Source: Saussurea involucrata
Lineage: Eukaryota; Streptophyta; Magnoliopsida; Asterales; Asteraceae
DNA length: 64,000 nt
Assembly: GCA_033807775.1 (NCBI GenBank)
Contig: CM066317.1
Location: 39,993,870 to 40,057,869 of the forward strand
Direction of reading: 5' to 3'
Both the position numbers and the translations under genes were made by a program. Positions 10,161-22,200 of this stretch are shown here, piece by piece; positions within the stretch are counted from its first letter, which is position 1; each line of letters begins with the position of its first letter. The notes under the pieces were generated by a model. That model saw only the letters and a program-made list of their open reading frames with translations, made no database searches and was not told the origin of the DNA.

Positions 10161-11649
10161 CTAGTCCTCTCCCCTGTTTGAGGATATCGCTGAAAGATCT
10201 TCTATTGCGACTTCACCAATAATTCCAGCTACCGCTGAAGACATAATCCCAGTCTTAGATTTAATCTCTGAGACTGATGAATCAGAAGAACAACCTCTCT
10301 CGCACAGAAACAGGCCTTCCTCAGTTCCTCAAAAGAGGAGAGAAGAAATGATAAAGCGATTCGAGGATCAGCGAATCATCCTAAGGCGCGATCAACTACC
10401 TTCAGTTCCTCCTAAGTTCAAAATTTCAAAAGCTGAATACCAGGATCATGTCAGAGCTGAACGCCTCATCGCTGAAAGGAATGAAGATGAAGATAAAGAC
10501 AGAGAATACGCCATCAAGCTCACTCAAGAATCTGTCAAAGACCCCAAGCTGAAGCGTATTCCCATTCAAATCCAACGAAAGCTTTGGGAACAAGCCCAGA
10601 AGATCGTGGAAATAAAAGCTGAAGTTTCTCAGACCACCCTGATCTGGTGTAAAGAGAAAATCCACTTCAGATATCGTCCAGCGAAGATCAACAAGGTATT
10701 CATCTCTGGAAGAACCTCCATCGGAGTACCTATTGTTGACATCAAACTGTTCAGAGAAGATGGCTCATCTGAAACCTTTCGTGCTGACACTGTAAAAAGG
10801 TATGGTCTCTCTGAATGGCTGGAGATGAGGTTAGCTATCCAACCATCAAAATCTAAGTACAAGGATCATTTCGAAAAGCTGATAAACAGACAGATCGATT
10901 TGATATCTTCTTGTGTGGATATTTCCTGATCTAAAGCCGAAAAGAAAAAGGGGCTCACCAAAGAAGAAACGTCAAGATTCAAACTCAGGTCCTGTCATAC
11001 GAAATGAAACTGGAATTGGTTTCTCTCGCGCTGAAGTACTTGGTCCTGATCCTGATCTATCTGCCCTTGACATCTCTTTGCCACCATGTGAACTTTTCGT
11101 CCCTGGTAAAGTCATCAGTAATCCTTATGGAATATTCTTTCTTGACTACGACGGACGTAAATGCTTTCAACGGATCGCTGAGCTTCCAATCACTCCAATC
11201 GAACAGCTCAGAGATCTCATCTACTGGTGCGACTTCAGAAAAGACATTCAGGCACGACACCTAAAACCCTTGATTTTTGAAGCTGCTCTGAAGCTAAAGA
11301 ATAAAGGAGAAAAGGTTCCTGACTGGATGATTCCAACTGAAAAGACAACCCTTGATGAACTTCTCATTAAGGAAGAACCCTTTGAAGGCTGACAACAATC
11401 ACCACTTTCTCTATTGTATCAGTCATCCTTCAGTACTTGTAATTTATTTCGCTTGTACTTGTAATCTTTCTTATTCATATTGTAACCTGATTCAAAGATT
11501 TAAAGAAAGATTTCAGCGAATGTACTTTACTCCATCAGTACTGAAAAGATCCCAGAAAACAGTAAAAGGGACAAATATTTTATGAGTTCTTTTTATCCTT
11601 ATGTTTTCATTAAATAGCAATTTTCTTTGTTGCTATGTCATAATCAAAT

Positions 11650-11659
11650 AGGGGGAGAT
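11650..11659 (+). other. Terminal polypurine tract of Copia-F
   Basis: AGGGGGAGAT lies immediately upstream of the 3' LTR. Confidence 0.75.
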
Positions 11660-12618
11660 TGTTGATTCAAACCCTCAGTGATTTGATAATGACCCTATCT
11701 TAAATACTTAGTGAAAATTGTAAGTAAACAATATGTATCAGAGTTTCACTATCGCTGATAAGTACTAAGATCTTACAGTACTGCTGATAGGAACTCTCGC
11801 ACTTTTAGATTAAACATTCAGCGAACACTGTTCACCATATCGCTGAGTCTGTTCAGTCCTTATGGTGATCGCTGATAAGTTAGTTGTTTACTTATGATCC
11901 CTGAAGACAAGATTCACGTCAACAAAGGTTCTACGCTGAAGTCGAAGATCAAGCTCAAGAACCAGCGACAAGTCTCCTAATGAACTGATGCGGATCAGCG
12001 AAGACTCAGATTTGTCCACTCAACGTGAAGTATCAAGTACAAGACTTCAGCTATCGCTGAACTTCATCATTCGCTGAATAGTAAATGATAATCGATGAAT
12101 CAACGAAAGCTGATCATGAAGTCCTCCGTACAAAGTACTTTTGTCTTAACCTCCCTTGCACGCCACCGTACGAAATGTCAGAAAAGAACCTCCGAAAATC
12201 TGAAATCGTACAACCACTCTGATACTACACTGTTCATTCATGCGGCTACTAAGGTTGTCAACAAAGGTCAATGACATGCAACCAATCCGCTGATGACACG
12301 TGTAAAGTGTATACTGAATTGCATTAAATGCATGCAGTATATTAAGAGATGAACTCACTTCATTTGAAGTAACTTGCTAACTCTGGACAAGTTCAAATCT
12401 CTCAAGATAGGATTTTATTAGTAATCTCCTTATCTTTCTTAGTGCAAGAAAACCTTAGTGTTCCAACTTGTTTAGATTTAGGTTTATCCTTAATCTTGTT
12501 TCCGCAACAAGCTGTAAATTGTTAATGATTTATCAATAAACAATTTAGAAAAATAAAATAGTGTGTTTGTATTCAACCCCCCCTTCTACAAACTTGTTTA
12601 GGCCTTTCGGGACCAACA
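11660..12618 (+). mobile_element. Copia-F 3' LTR
   Basis: 959 bp, starting TGTTGATTC and ending GACCAACA, the classic TGTTG...CAACA ends of copia LTRs. It follows the polypurine tract and is followed by the target duplication GTATC. Nine of the CGCTGA/TCAGCG hits fall here, several as ATCGCTGATAAG. Confidence 0.85.
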
Positions 12619-12665
12619 GTATCGGTAAGCATTTACCGGATAAACGTTTAGTAAACGACCCCTTA

Positions 12666-12820
12666 ATATAACTAGACTCGTGCTTTTTTTTCAAATTTAT
12701 CATTAAAGATACATTCGAATTATTATCTAGACTCTTATTTTCGACATTGATTTCATTTTATTGACATGTGTCATCAAAAATCAAGTCTTCGCTAATTTTC
12801 TCATCATTGTTATTTTTCTC
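12666..12820. other. Unassigned AT-rich spacer
   Basis: I see nothing recognisable here. Confidence 0.4.
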
Positions 12821-12822
12821 TA

Positions 12823-13212
12823 GGGGGCTTTTGGTTTTGATGAAATAGTTTGGAGGGATTTAGATTCGAAATTTTTTGTGCGTTTGGTTAGTAGGATTTG
12901 GAATATAACCGAATTCCATTATTTGTAAAAACATTAAAATTTTATAAAAATAATTAAATTACCTTTTATTTAATTGATTATTAGAATACAAATGTTTTTA
13001 ACATATTTTTAAACATTGTCATAAGAAAATCGTACGAAATCCCTTAAAATCCTAGCAACCCCATTGGAATTTCAAACTCCTATGTTTGAGAGATTTTAAA
13101 GAAATTATAGGATTTCAAATCCGGACAATCCTATAAACCAAACATAGAAATGGAATAAATTTGAATTGAAGTCTCGCCAAATCCATTCCATTTCTACAAA
13201 TCAAAGAAACCC
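12823..13212. mobile_element. Probable MITE with imperfect inverted ends
   Basis: The left end GGGGGCTTTTGGTTTTGATG resembles the reverse complement of the right end CAAATCAAAGAAACCC. It is non-coding, about 390 bp. The flanks (CTA and TAA) do not form a clear duplication, so the family is uncertain. Confidence 0.4.
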
Positions 13213-13215
13213 TAA

Positions 13216-15076
13216 GGTGTCGTTTGGTTCGCAGAATGTGATGGAATTGGAATGTTTAATTTCATTGACTAGATTCCATTTCTTTATTTGGGTCAATATT
13301 TTTGATGGATGGAATATTTGAATTCCAACAAACTCTCTGTATAAAGGAATTTAATATTCCTTCACAATAACTTGGAATTTTGATGGAATGAAATATTGTA
13401 TTTTCGTGATCTCAAATATACCCTTTAACCTAAATATAACTTAATTTAATACTTTTATTTTTTAATTTAATTTAATAGTTTTTTTATTTTTTGAGTATAC
13501 TTTATTGGGAATTTAATTAAAATATCCAAAGTTTGACTTTGACTTACCAAAATACCCATTTTTTCCACGATAGGGCTTGCGATCGCGGGCCAGGGTCTAA
13601 ATTGAAATTTTTTTATCCCGCGGGGTGTGTCCGGCGATGGAATCGATTCTGTGAATTTGGTGATTTTTTAATTGAATTTTACACTTTCAACCCCTATACT
13701 TACTTACTTACTTTACTTTATACCTTTTACTTTCATAATTTTAATTTTACATTTAACATATATAATCGTTTATTAACTATAATACGTTAAAAAATACGTT
13801 TTAATTTTAACAAGTTATACCATTATAATCGTCTCTTCGATACGTTCGAAATGAGCCTAATATTGAATATTTTTTGATTTATATATTTTAATATATATCA
13901 TATACACTACATAAAAATATTTTTTATATTTAAAATTCATACCCTTATGGTTAATTATTTAATTTATGGTACATCTCTTATTTTTTTTCAATTTTGTTTT
14001 ACACTCCTATCGCATTAACATAATAATCATATATTAACTAATTCATTAAATCGTTTTAAATTATTATTATTTGCAGTTACAGAGTATACACAAAAGGATC
14101 GATGTCTGTCCATCACAAAGCCTCCGCCAATTTTTAATACTTACACTTGGATCATCGATAATAAAATAAATAAAACGTATTTTAACTATAAAAGTACCAT
14201 AAATTAAATAATTAACTATAAGAATATGAATTTTAAATATAAAAAATATTTTTATGTAGTGTATATGATATATATTAAAATATATAAATCAAAAAATATT
14301 CAATATTGGGCTCATTTCGAACGTATCGAAGAGACGATTATAATGGTATAACTTGTTAAAATTAAAACGTATTTTTTTAACGTATTATAGTTAATAAACG
14401 ATTATATGTGTTAAATGTAAAATTAAAATTATGAAAGTAAAAGATATAAAGTAAAGTAAATAAATAAGTATAGGGGTTAAAAGTGTAAAATTCAATTAAA
14501 AAATCATCAAATTCACCAAATCGATTCCATCGCGGGACACACCCCGTGGGGGATAAAAAAATTCAATTTAGACTCTCGCCCGCGATCGTGGGGCCCATTG
14601 CGGAAAAAATGAGTATTTTTGTAAAACTGAAAAAATGAGTATTTTGATAAGTCAAAGTCAAACTTTGGGTATTTTAATTAATTTCCTTTCTTTATTTACT
14701 CATTTAAATTTTTTGAAATATTTGATATTTTTTTATTCACTTATTTATTTATTTTATTTTGTTTATTCATTTTACTTATTATTTATTTTAATTCTTTTAT
14801 TTATTTTTATTATTTTATTTTCAAAGTATTTTTAGTTTTATAAAAATTAAAATTTTCTAAAAAGTGCATTTTGGTCATTTATCAATATTTCATTCCAATT
14901 CGAAAGATACATTCTATGAACCAAACAGATATATTGCAATTCCTTAATAGATTTCATTCCAATGTCTGCCAACCAAACAGGTGGTTAAACCTGACATCAT
15001 TCCATTCCAATTCATTCAAAATCAAATTTCTTTGACAAATTTCATTACATCCAAAAATATTTTCCGAACCAAACGT
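13216..15076. mobile_element. TIR element flanked by TAA, carrying a foldback
   Basis: The outer ends GGTGTCGTTTGGTTCG and CGAACCAAACGT are inverted, with TAA at 13213-13215 and 15077-15079. That is consistent with PIF/Harbinger. The core is occupied by the long inverted repeat at 13507-14686. No transposase ORF is visible. Confidence 0.5.
13507..14686. repeat. Long foldback: two arms of about 470-490 bp
   Basis: The left arm (13507-13972) and right arm (14194-14686) are inverted copies, well over 90 percent identical by eye, separated by a loop of about 220 bp. Shared landmarks include CTTCGATACGTTCGAAATGAG, the GC-rich GATCGCGGGC block and CAAAGTTTGACTTTGACTTA. It could form a very long hairpin RNA. 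I could not find a clean target duplication. Confidence 0.8.
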
Positions 15077-15079
15077 TAA

Positions 15080-15379
15080 GGGCATCTCCAATGGGTTACA
15101 CTATATTTTACACCAAATTTAAAAAATAGAGTAAAAAGATATGTAAATTTTAGTGTTAATAGTAATTCTTCTCCAATGGGTAACACTATTTTTTACACCA
15201 AAGTTAAAAGTAGTGTAAAAAATAGAGTAAATGAATAGTGTTACACAAAATTTAGTGTAATATTATTCATTACACTAAATTTAGTGTGAAAACTAGAGAC
15301 CCTATTGAAGATGCGAATAGTGTTATTTACACCAAATTTAGTGTTTAGTGTAAGATTTAGCGACCTCAGATGGTCTAAC
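15080..15379. mobile_element. MITE-like element beginning GGGCATCTCCAATGG
   Basis: The start resembles common plant MITE ends. An imperfect inverted counterpart (CCTCAGATGGTC) lies near 15370. The body repeats ACACTATTTTTTACACCAAA and TTTAGTGTAA motifs. Boundaries are approximate. Confidence 0.4.
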
Positions 15380-15799
15380 TAAGAGATTTTCTTTAATGTC
15401 GTCATTATGATCTAAATCGACAACATTGTTTTTCTCAATTTCTTGGTCACATAAGGTACTCAATTTTTTTAATATTTGTAACGATATTTTCAAAAGTTTC
15501 TTTTTGAGATCGATTGAATCATATTTTGTATTCTTCTTCCTTAATTTCTTAAGTTTTTATCCTAGATTTATATTTGTTTATTGGACAAATTTTGTGTTTA
15601 GTGTTAGTAATTAATTTAGAATAAAATAAGAGAAATGTTACAGAAAAGACGAGATAGAACAACCGTAAATAGAGATTAAGCAATATATAAGTTTCAATAA
15701 TTTATGTTTTTTAATTATGACAAGCTTACAATAAAAATGAAACACTCTTTATGGTAAATTTTAATACTTGGAAAATATTTTTACATTCACTTTCTTTTG
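15380..15799. other. Unassigned AT-rich spacer
   Basis: I see no gene, repeat or terminal signature. Confidence 0.4.
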
Positions 15800-17000
15800 A
15801 TGATAACTTATAATCCTACAATACCCCCTTGTCTGAAGTCCAAAGTGGTGATTGTGTTCCACCGTTGCCTCGCTAAAAGCTTACGGCAAAAAAAAACTCA
15901 GTGGGAAAAAAATATGGCTAAGAAAAAGTACAAGCACTAGATTCTTTGCAATATAGATTTTTTTCCTTTAGTCTAATATTCTCTCTGATTTTTACATTAA
16001 TCATAAGTATCACGAAAGCAAGATGGTATATAAATTGTAGCTTCACTAAACCCTTGCACCAAGGAACAAAACCCAACGAAAAAAATAAAACATTGGATGA
16101 CGGAAAAAGAGCCCAACATACCAATATTACATGTAGAGTAAACTCCGACTGTTGTTTACTTCTCCCCCTAATTCGTGAATTAATCAAGGGAGTTTGGAAA
16201 GTATCCACATTCCAATACTTTCTACATGTGTCTCAAATGTGACTTTAGGTAATGATTTGGTAACAAATTTATCACATTCTCCTCACATCTTACTTGATTC
16301 ACTGAATCTCGAGGAGAATCTGTTATTGATGATGGTATAAAAATCTTGGTGAAATATGTTTTGTATTATTACCCTTGAGGTATCCAATATTTCATTTTTT
16401 TGATATAAGTTGGATTATCGCCATATATACACATTGGTTAGTGGTTGAACTCAACCTACTAGCTTCTACAATTTGTGCAATGATAGTTTTTAACCGTATA
16501 GACTCTTGAATACTCATGTAGAGTAATATTCTCGGAATTGTTCGAGAAGGTAGCTAGAAGGATTTGTTTAGTTTACTTTTGTGTGTTCCATATGGTAATT
16601 CCTTGTCCAATTTGGGAAAGACTTTTATGTAGGTTACAGAGATACCCAATATTAGCAAAAACATGCCAAGACAATGTTTGGTGTTTTCTATAACAATTGG
16701 TACTTTGGCGGTTACATCTCTATAAGTATTAAAGTTTCATTATCAATCTCATTTTTCTCTTTGTAGGGGAAGAATAAGCCCGAGCCAATGGTTCCTTCTA
16801 GCTAACTAAAGATATTCTTGATACTCTTCTAATGATATTGTGTTAGTGTTAAGCTAAATACATCTAACAAGTTCATTGAGAATGCAATATTCGGTCGAGT
16901 GCAATATGTTAAGCACAATCATGCACATATTATACATATATAGGTGACGGGTATGAATGTCCATTCGATAACATCATTTCCCTCACATTTCACTTATATT
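15800..17000 (-). pseudogene. Decayed antisense copia-like sequence
   Basis: TCTCCCCCTAATTCG (about 16160) is an antisense polypurine tract. The CGTTGCCTCGCTAAAA and CTCAGTGGGAAAAA block near 15860-15910 is of a type I associate with copia 3' regions. No continuous frame remains. Limits and lineage are uncertain. Confidence 0.35.
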
Positions 17001-17344
17001 TTACATCCTTAAATGGATGATTTGAGTCTTTTGGTTATGATTTTATATTTTATTTTTTTGAGTTTAAAAGTGGAAATAATATATCTTAGCGAGTTTTGGG
17101 CTGAGCAGTGAAATTAATATAGCATGTGGCGGAGATGCTGCAATGGTAGATGGTCATACTTTTTGTCAGCACATGAAAAATATTGACGCTCATAATTTTG
17201 ATACGGGAATCTTTTGGAGTTGAAGTCAACAATCTTATGAAGATTTGTTTCTACTGATGTAAGACTTACTTATGTAGTTAGCTATTAGTATAGTGATAGC
17301 AAAAATACACACACGTTATATGTGGCACAATAAAGGTGCAACTA
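17001..17344. other. Unassigned repeat serving as target of family B
   Basis: This sequence ends AACTA at the family B insertion point and may continue at 25707. I cannot assign it. Confidence 0.35.
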
Positions 17345-18937
17345 TGTAACAACCCAATATTCTAGTGAGTTTTAAAGTTGGTGGTCAAAGTAAAATAAAT
17401 GGAAGTTAACTTGAGGGACTAGATTGTAAATTTATGAAGTGTATAAAAAGACTCCAATCCCTAGGACAGCCCCCATTTTTGCTGAAATCAGTATTTTGTG
17501 TGGGAGTGCTCTTGGTTGGCGGCTAGGAAGAAGGTTTGAGAAGAAATCAAAAGAGAAAGGAGGAATCAAACTAGAATCTGCAAGGTAATGTATCCTAATT
17601 CGTTCATCTGATTAGATTAATGCTTCTCCTTCCTATTATTATGAATTCTTAGGACTGAGGTGGGTGATTCCTTGAGTTTTCACCATTTTTCCCTTAAAAT
17701 GAAGTTTTATGGGTTTTGTCATTTGGAATCGTTTTTAAGAGATTAAAGTGGGATTAATTGGGTGTTTGGGGTTGGTGGATGAACCCTTATGGTTATCCAA
17801 TCAAGCAAATGGCTAAAATCGGGTTAGAAATCACTTTTAAGAAATTTATTTTCGGACAGCAGTCGTATCCGGACACCTTCATTTCTTGATGATATGGTGG
17901 TTTCCGGATACGGATGCTAGTGTCCGGGTAAAGCTCCATGGTAGTTTCCGGGTGGGGGTTTATCCGGACTAGTATGGTATCCGAACTAGTATGGTATCCG
18001 GACTAGTATGGTATCCGGACTAGCATGGTATCCGGACAAGTGTAGTATCCGGACAAGTGTGGTATCCGGATAAGTCAGTACCCGAAAACCATGTGCTGGA
18101 CAGTAGGTTGAGCCGTTTTATCTGATGAGGATCTATTGCCCTTAGGTGTTCGATTGGTTTAGCTGGGAAGAGTTTAAGAAGTGGTTCTCTCACTCTTTTT
18201 TTTATGACGTACCATTTTTACTGAATATGGTTTCTTTATCGAGCATGAATTGATTTATAAAGATTATGCATGCTTCCATGATTTACATGTTTACCCACAA
18301 CACGAAAGATGTTTTATGTTTTCATGAATATGGTTTCAACGTATGTGTATGCTATGTGGAGTCGGTTGCACGGTGGGGACGGGGTACCTTGGGATCTCTG
18401 ATCCCTTGGGCATATGGAGGTTAGCTTGTGGGTTGGAATTTGTTTTCTCCTACATGAAGGAATGGGGAGTCCATTTGGATTCCGGCGTAGACGAGAGGGT
18501 GTCTGTTAGGCCCCGATCGGAGTAGCTTATGCAATCCCCTGAACCCCGTGTTTAACCTTGGATGATGTTATGAGAAAGTTGTGAAAGTATTTTCTTTATG
18601 AAATAATCTTTTTACTGTGATAAATGCTTATGGAGGGAATTCACTAGACCTTTTGGTCTAACCCTCGCTTTTTCAAAAACTAAACCATTTTCAGGTAAGC
18701 GCACTATGGGTTCTTCTAGTAAGAACTAGGAGTGACTGCAAGGAGGATTTGGAGACTAGAGCGACTCCAGAGTTTTGGATTCTAATGACTATAGATGTAG
18801 CTCTCGGCTGTGGATTTTAGACTTCCGTTGTCAAATTTTGTTTAGTAGAGAAGAACTAATATTCATGGACAAGTTTAATTATGTAATTTGAATGCTTATT
18901 TCTGGTTGAAAGCATGTTATGTTTTTGGGACGTTACA
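17345..18937 (+). mobile_element. Family B 5' LTR
   Basis: 1593 bp, TGTAACAACC...CGTTACA. It carries a tandem TATCCGGACTAGTATGG array at about 17850-18090 and the conserved hairpin TAGACC-TTTT-GGTCTA at 18645-18660. An acceptor-like CCATTTTCAG/G ends at 18694. Relative to the 3' LTR it lacks about 20 bp near 17536 and about 24 bp near 18180; the second deletion removes a GTGAGT donor-like site present in the 3' copy. Confidence 0.9.
17850..18090 (+). repeat. TATCCGGAC tandem array in LTR B
   Basis: Repeats of about 17 bp around GTATCCGGACTAGTATG, degenerating to GTATCCGGACAAGTG. The 3' LTR has the same array at about 24605-24840. The core TATCCGG is the one seen in LTR A. Confidence 0.8.
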
Positions 18938-18939
18938 AA

Positions 18940-18951
18940 TGGTATCAGAGC
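18940..18951 (+). other. Primer binding site of family B
   Basis: TGGTATCAGAGC, two bases after the 5' LTR, is complementary to the 3' end of plant initiator Met tRNA and primes minus-strand cDNA. Confidence 0.85.
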
Positions 18952-19230
18952 CTTAGTTTAAGGGATTTAGGTGACCATTAGGGCCTAAACTTAAACTGTA
19001 AGATGAGGAACACAGCCGAGACATAGGATTGCCTCTAGGAACGATCACTATAAATGCGCTAGGAAATAAGGTGCCAAGGACAAACGTGTAAGGTAAGTTT
19101 GGAGTTACACCTGGCCAGTGTAATTATGAACTTACAGGTACATGTGCGTGCTTAAACTTACCTTATATAGCAATGCCGTTGTGTCATATCGATCAAAGGT
19201 TAATGGTTGTTTTCTTTCAGCATTAGTGAA

Positions 19231-22200
19231 ATGGCTGGGAGAACCTTGAGGAGTAGGTCGGCACCTGTTGTGCCAAGGAATCAAGATGAAGTGGTACTAG
19301 AGAATGGACCCGTGGAACCAACGAGGGCAGCTGTTACCCGTGGAAGGGGAAGAGGAAGGGGTCGTGGAAGGGGTCGGGGAAGAACACCCCGTCGGGCCGC
19401 CACCCAAGTGGCCGGGGATGGTGGAAACCCGAACCTGAGAACGACTCGTGTAACTATAAGGACGAGGAGTGTGGAAGCCCCTGTTCATCAAGAAGACTCT
19501 CTTCAGGAGAGTTCAGCTTCGGCAAGGAGGGTAACCCAGCCAAGGGGACGGGGTCGAGGCCGCGGATCTACGTTCGTCACTCGAGAGAACCTAGCTGCTG
19601 AATTGGGTAAGATTCAAGAGACCTTGCAGGCTCTCCTCACTAAGCAGAACGAGCCAGCTTCGGGAAGAAAAGAAGCAAGTGAGAACCGAGAAAGCGTGGA
19701 GCTGTCTAGTCCACTAGTGACCAGTACTGGGAGTCACTTGAATTCAAACCCTCAGGCGATGAATGAGTTAGCAGCTAAGGGATGCAATTTCAAGGCCTTT
19801 GCCTCATGCAAGCCCCCTACTTTTAAGGGCGAGTATGACCCTATCTTGGCAATGAAGTGGGTGAAGGAAATGGAGCTAGTCTTCGATACTTGCAAGTGTG
19901 TTGATGGGGACAGAGTGATGTTTGCCTTGTCCATGTTGAAATCTGATGCAGTTTACTGGTGGGAGGCTGAGACTGGGGGAAAGGGTTCGGCAATGGAAAA
20001 GGGAATGTCGTGGGAAGCGTTTATAGACAGGTTCAAAGCTTAGTTCTGCCCGCTCGCGGCAGTAAAAATATTGGAAGAAGAGTTCTTGGGGTTGGATCAG
20101 GGAGGTATGACAGTGCGGGAGTATACCACAAAGTTTATTGAGAAGTCTCGCTTTGCAGATTTGTACGTGCCAACGGAGGAACGCCGAGTGGAGCGTTTCA
20201 TTCATGGACTGAAGGGCAGTATCCGAGAACTAGTTCTGACAAGGAACCCCACTACCTTTCAGGCGGCCATTAATGCGTCCGAGATGATTGAAAATGAGAA
20301 GGTTCGTCAGATGACTGAGAAGGGTGGTGAAAAGCACAAATGGGATGGACCGGGTAAGGACTTCAGGAAAGGGAAGGTGTTTCGATCAGACAACCGTGTT
20401 AGTAAGGACACCGTTGGAAAACCATGTACGAAGTGTAACAGGGTGCATCGGGGAGAGTGCATGGCAGGTTCAAACTCATGCTACCGGTGTGGCTTGCCCG
20501 GTCACATGTCAAAGGATTGTCGCAGTGGGGGAAAATCTTGTTACGAATGTGGGGCTACTGGCCACATGCGTAGTGATTGCCCACACTTGAAGAAAGGGGG
20601 ATCAGTTCCGTCTGGTGAACGTCCGGGTGGAAGGGGAAATGACAAGGGAGCAGAACCAGTGCGTCCGAAAGGACGTGCATTCCGCATGACCGCGGAAGAG
20701 GCAGAGGAAGTTTCAGATGTGGTGGCAGGTACGTTTCTAGTGAACTCTCTATGTGCCAAGGTGTTATTTGATTCAGGAGCAAATCGCTCCTTTGTATCGC
20801 ATGCTTTTATGAAATGTTTGGGGGTGAGACCTAGACGTTTGGAGAAAGCACTAGAGGTGGAAACTGCAAATGATAGTTGGGTATATGTTAAGGAAGTAGT
20901 AGAAGACTGTGTCATAGATATAGAAGGGAGGTTGGTGCCTACGAAGTTATATCCCATGGCAATGGGAGAGTTTGACGTAGTGTTGGGTATGGATTGGTTA
21001 GCCGTGAACGATGCGAATATCGTTTGCAACAAAAAGCTGATCAGGATCCGGTCACCTGATGGGGATACCATAGGGATCTATGGAAACCGCCGTGATAGAA
21101 AAACCAGCCTTATCTCCATGATTAGGGATACTAAGTGTTTGAGAAAGGGGTGTCAAGGGTTCTTAGCGTACGTGTTGGACGCCAAGAACGAGAAGCGTGG
21201 GGTGAGCGATGTGCGTGTGGTAAACGAATACCCGGAGGTATTTCCGGATGACTTGACAAGTCTACCCCCGGACCGCCAGATCGAGTTCAGAATTGATCTG
21301 ATGCCGGGATCTGCATCGATTGCCCACGCACCGTATAGATTGGCGTCGTCCGAAATGAAGGAAATGATGACGCAATTGCAGGAGTTATTAGACAAGGGGT
21401 TCGTTAGACCGAGTACATCTCCGTGGGGAGCACCCGTGCTCTTCGTGAAGAATAAGGACGGTACTATGCGAATGTGCATAGACTACCGAGAACTCAACAA
21501 GGTCACGATTAAGAATAAGTATCCAATTCCAAGAATCGGCGACCTGTTTGATCAGTTACAGGGAGCCAGTTACTTCTCCAAGATTGATCTAAGGTCAGGA
21601 TATCATCAACTCAAGGTGAGGGAGGAGGATGTGCCGAAGACCGCGTTTTGGACCAGATATGGACACTACGAATTCCTAGTGATGCCGTTCGGGCTAACCA
21701 ACGCCCCGGCAGCATATATGGACTTAATGAATAGGTTATGCCAACCTTATGTGGATCAGTTCGTGATAGTGTTCATAGATGACATTCTGATATTCTCAAG
21801 ATCGGAAGGGGAGCACGAAAGCCACCTTCGTACAATTCTCGAGCTATTGAAGCAAGAGAAGTTGTATGCGAAGTTTTCCAAGTGCGAGTTTTGGCTGAGG
21901 GAAGTGCAGTTCCTCGGGGACGTGGTGTCTGAGACGGGGATTATGGTTGACCCGGCGAAGATTGAAGCCATTCGAGACTGGGAACAACCTAGGAATCCGT
22001 CAGAAGTTCGAAGTTTCCTCGGGCTGGCGGGGTACTACCGGAAGTTCATCAAGGACTTTTCGCGTATTGCCACGCCACTGACCTCTTTAACAAAGAAGAA
22101 TGTCAAGTTCGTCTGGTTAGAGAAACAAGAAGAAGCATTTCAGAAATTGAAGGATATGCTGAGTAGCGCTCCGGTTTTGTCGTTATCGGACGGTTCGGGC

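Larger units (their letters stand above)
7376..11392 (+). pseudogene. Copia-F third ORF (post-pol accessory protein), frameshifted
   Basis: The main frame, 7376-9547, gives 723 residues. The N-terminal globular part (about residues 30-300) has blocks shared with the Copia-R third ORF: an ITP.IIR.AL segment, a DAMGY segment and PYPRFISAIF. Basic clusters KKRKQ and KRIKKTK follow at about 328-345, then a Ser/Pro-rich linker, then a coiled coil at about 530-665 with VKTDL-type heptads. The frame shifts in a C-run near 9530 and continues to 10022 through an acidic stretch. After an intron-like gap it resumes to 10929 and, after another shift, to 11392. No signal peptide or membrane segment is visible, which argues against an envelope. 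Nuclear localisation-like clusters suggest a nuclear or nucleic-acid role, but the function is unknown. Confidence 0.7.
4559..12618 (+). mobile_element. Copia-F: 5'-truncated SIRE-type copia retrotransposon
   Basis: About 8.06 kb. From left to right: the 3' half of pol, a spacer with an internal polypurine tract, a large third ORF, a polypurine tract and the 3' LTR. The 5' LTR, gag, protease and integrase are missing, yet the element has a perfect 5-bp target duplication. The RT sequence, the post-pol ORF and the repeated polypurine tract fit the SIRE (sirevirus) lineage. The hexamer CGCTGA/TCAGCG occurs about 46 times, in every part of the element. Confidence 0.85.
4313..12662. mobile_element. 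Tourist-like MITE copy 2, split by Copia-F
   Basis: The left arm (4313-4558) and right arm (12624-12662) together make a 285-bp element homologous to the MITE at 3698-3977. The ends are GGGGTCGTTTACC and GTAAACGACCCC, flanked by TTA (4310-4312 and 12663-12665). The break coincides with a five-base direct repeat GTATC (4554-4558 and 12619-12623), the target duplication of the copia insertion. Copy 1 acts as an empty-site reference. Confidence 0.8.

Noticed and set aside
18343..18525. 60-residue ORF repeated in both LTRs of family B
   Set aside because: Conserved only because the LTRs are duplicated; the B' counterpart does not preserve the frame convincingly.
19297..19491. Antisense ORF over family B gag
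   Set aside because: It lies opposite an Arg/Gly-coding repeat and is a shadow of the sense frame; no family features.
20041..20043. TAG as a programmed gag-pol readthrough signal
   Set aside because: It lies within the capsid region, well before the zinc knuckles, not at the gag-pol boundary; a nonsense mutation is simpler.
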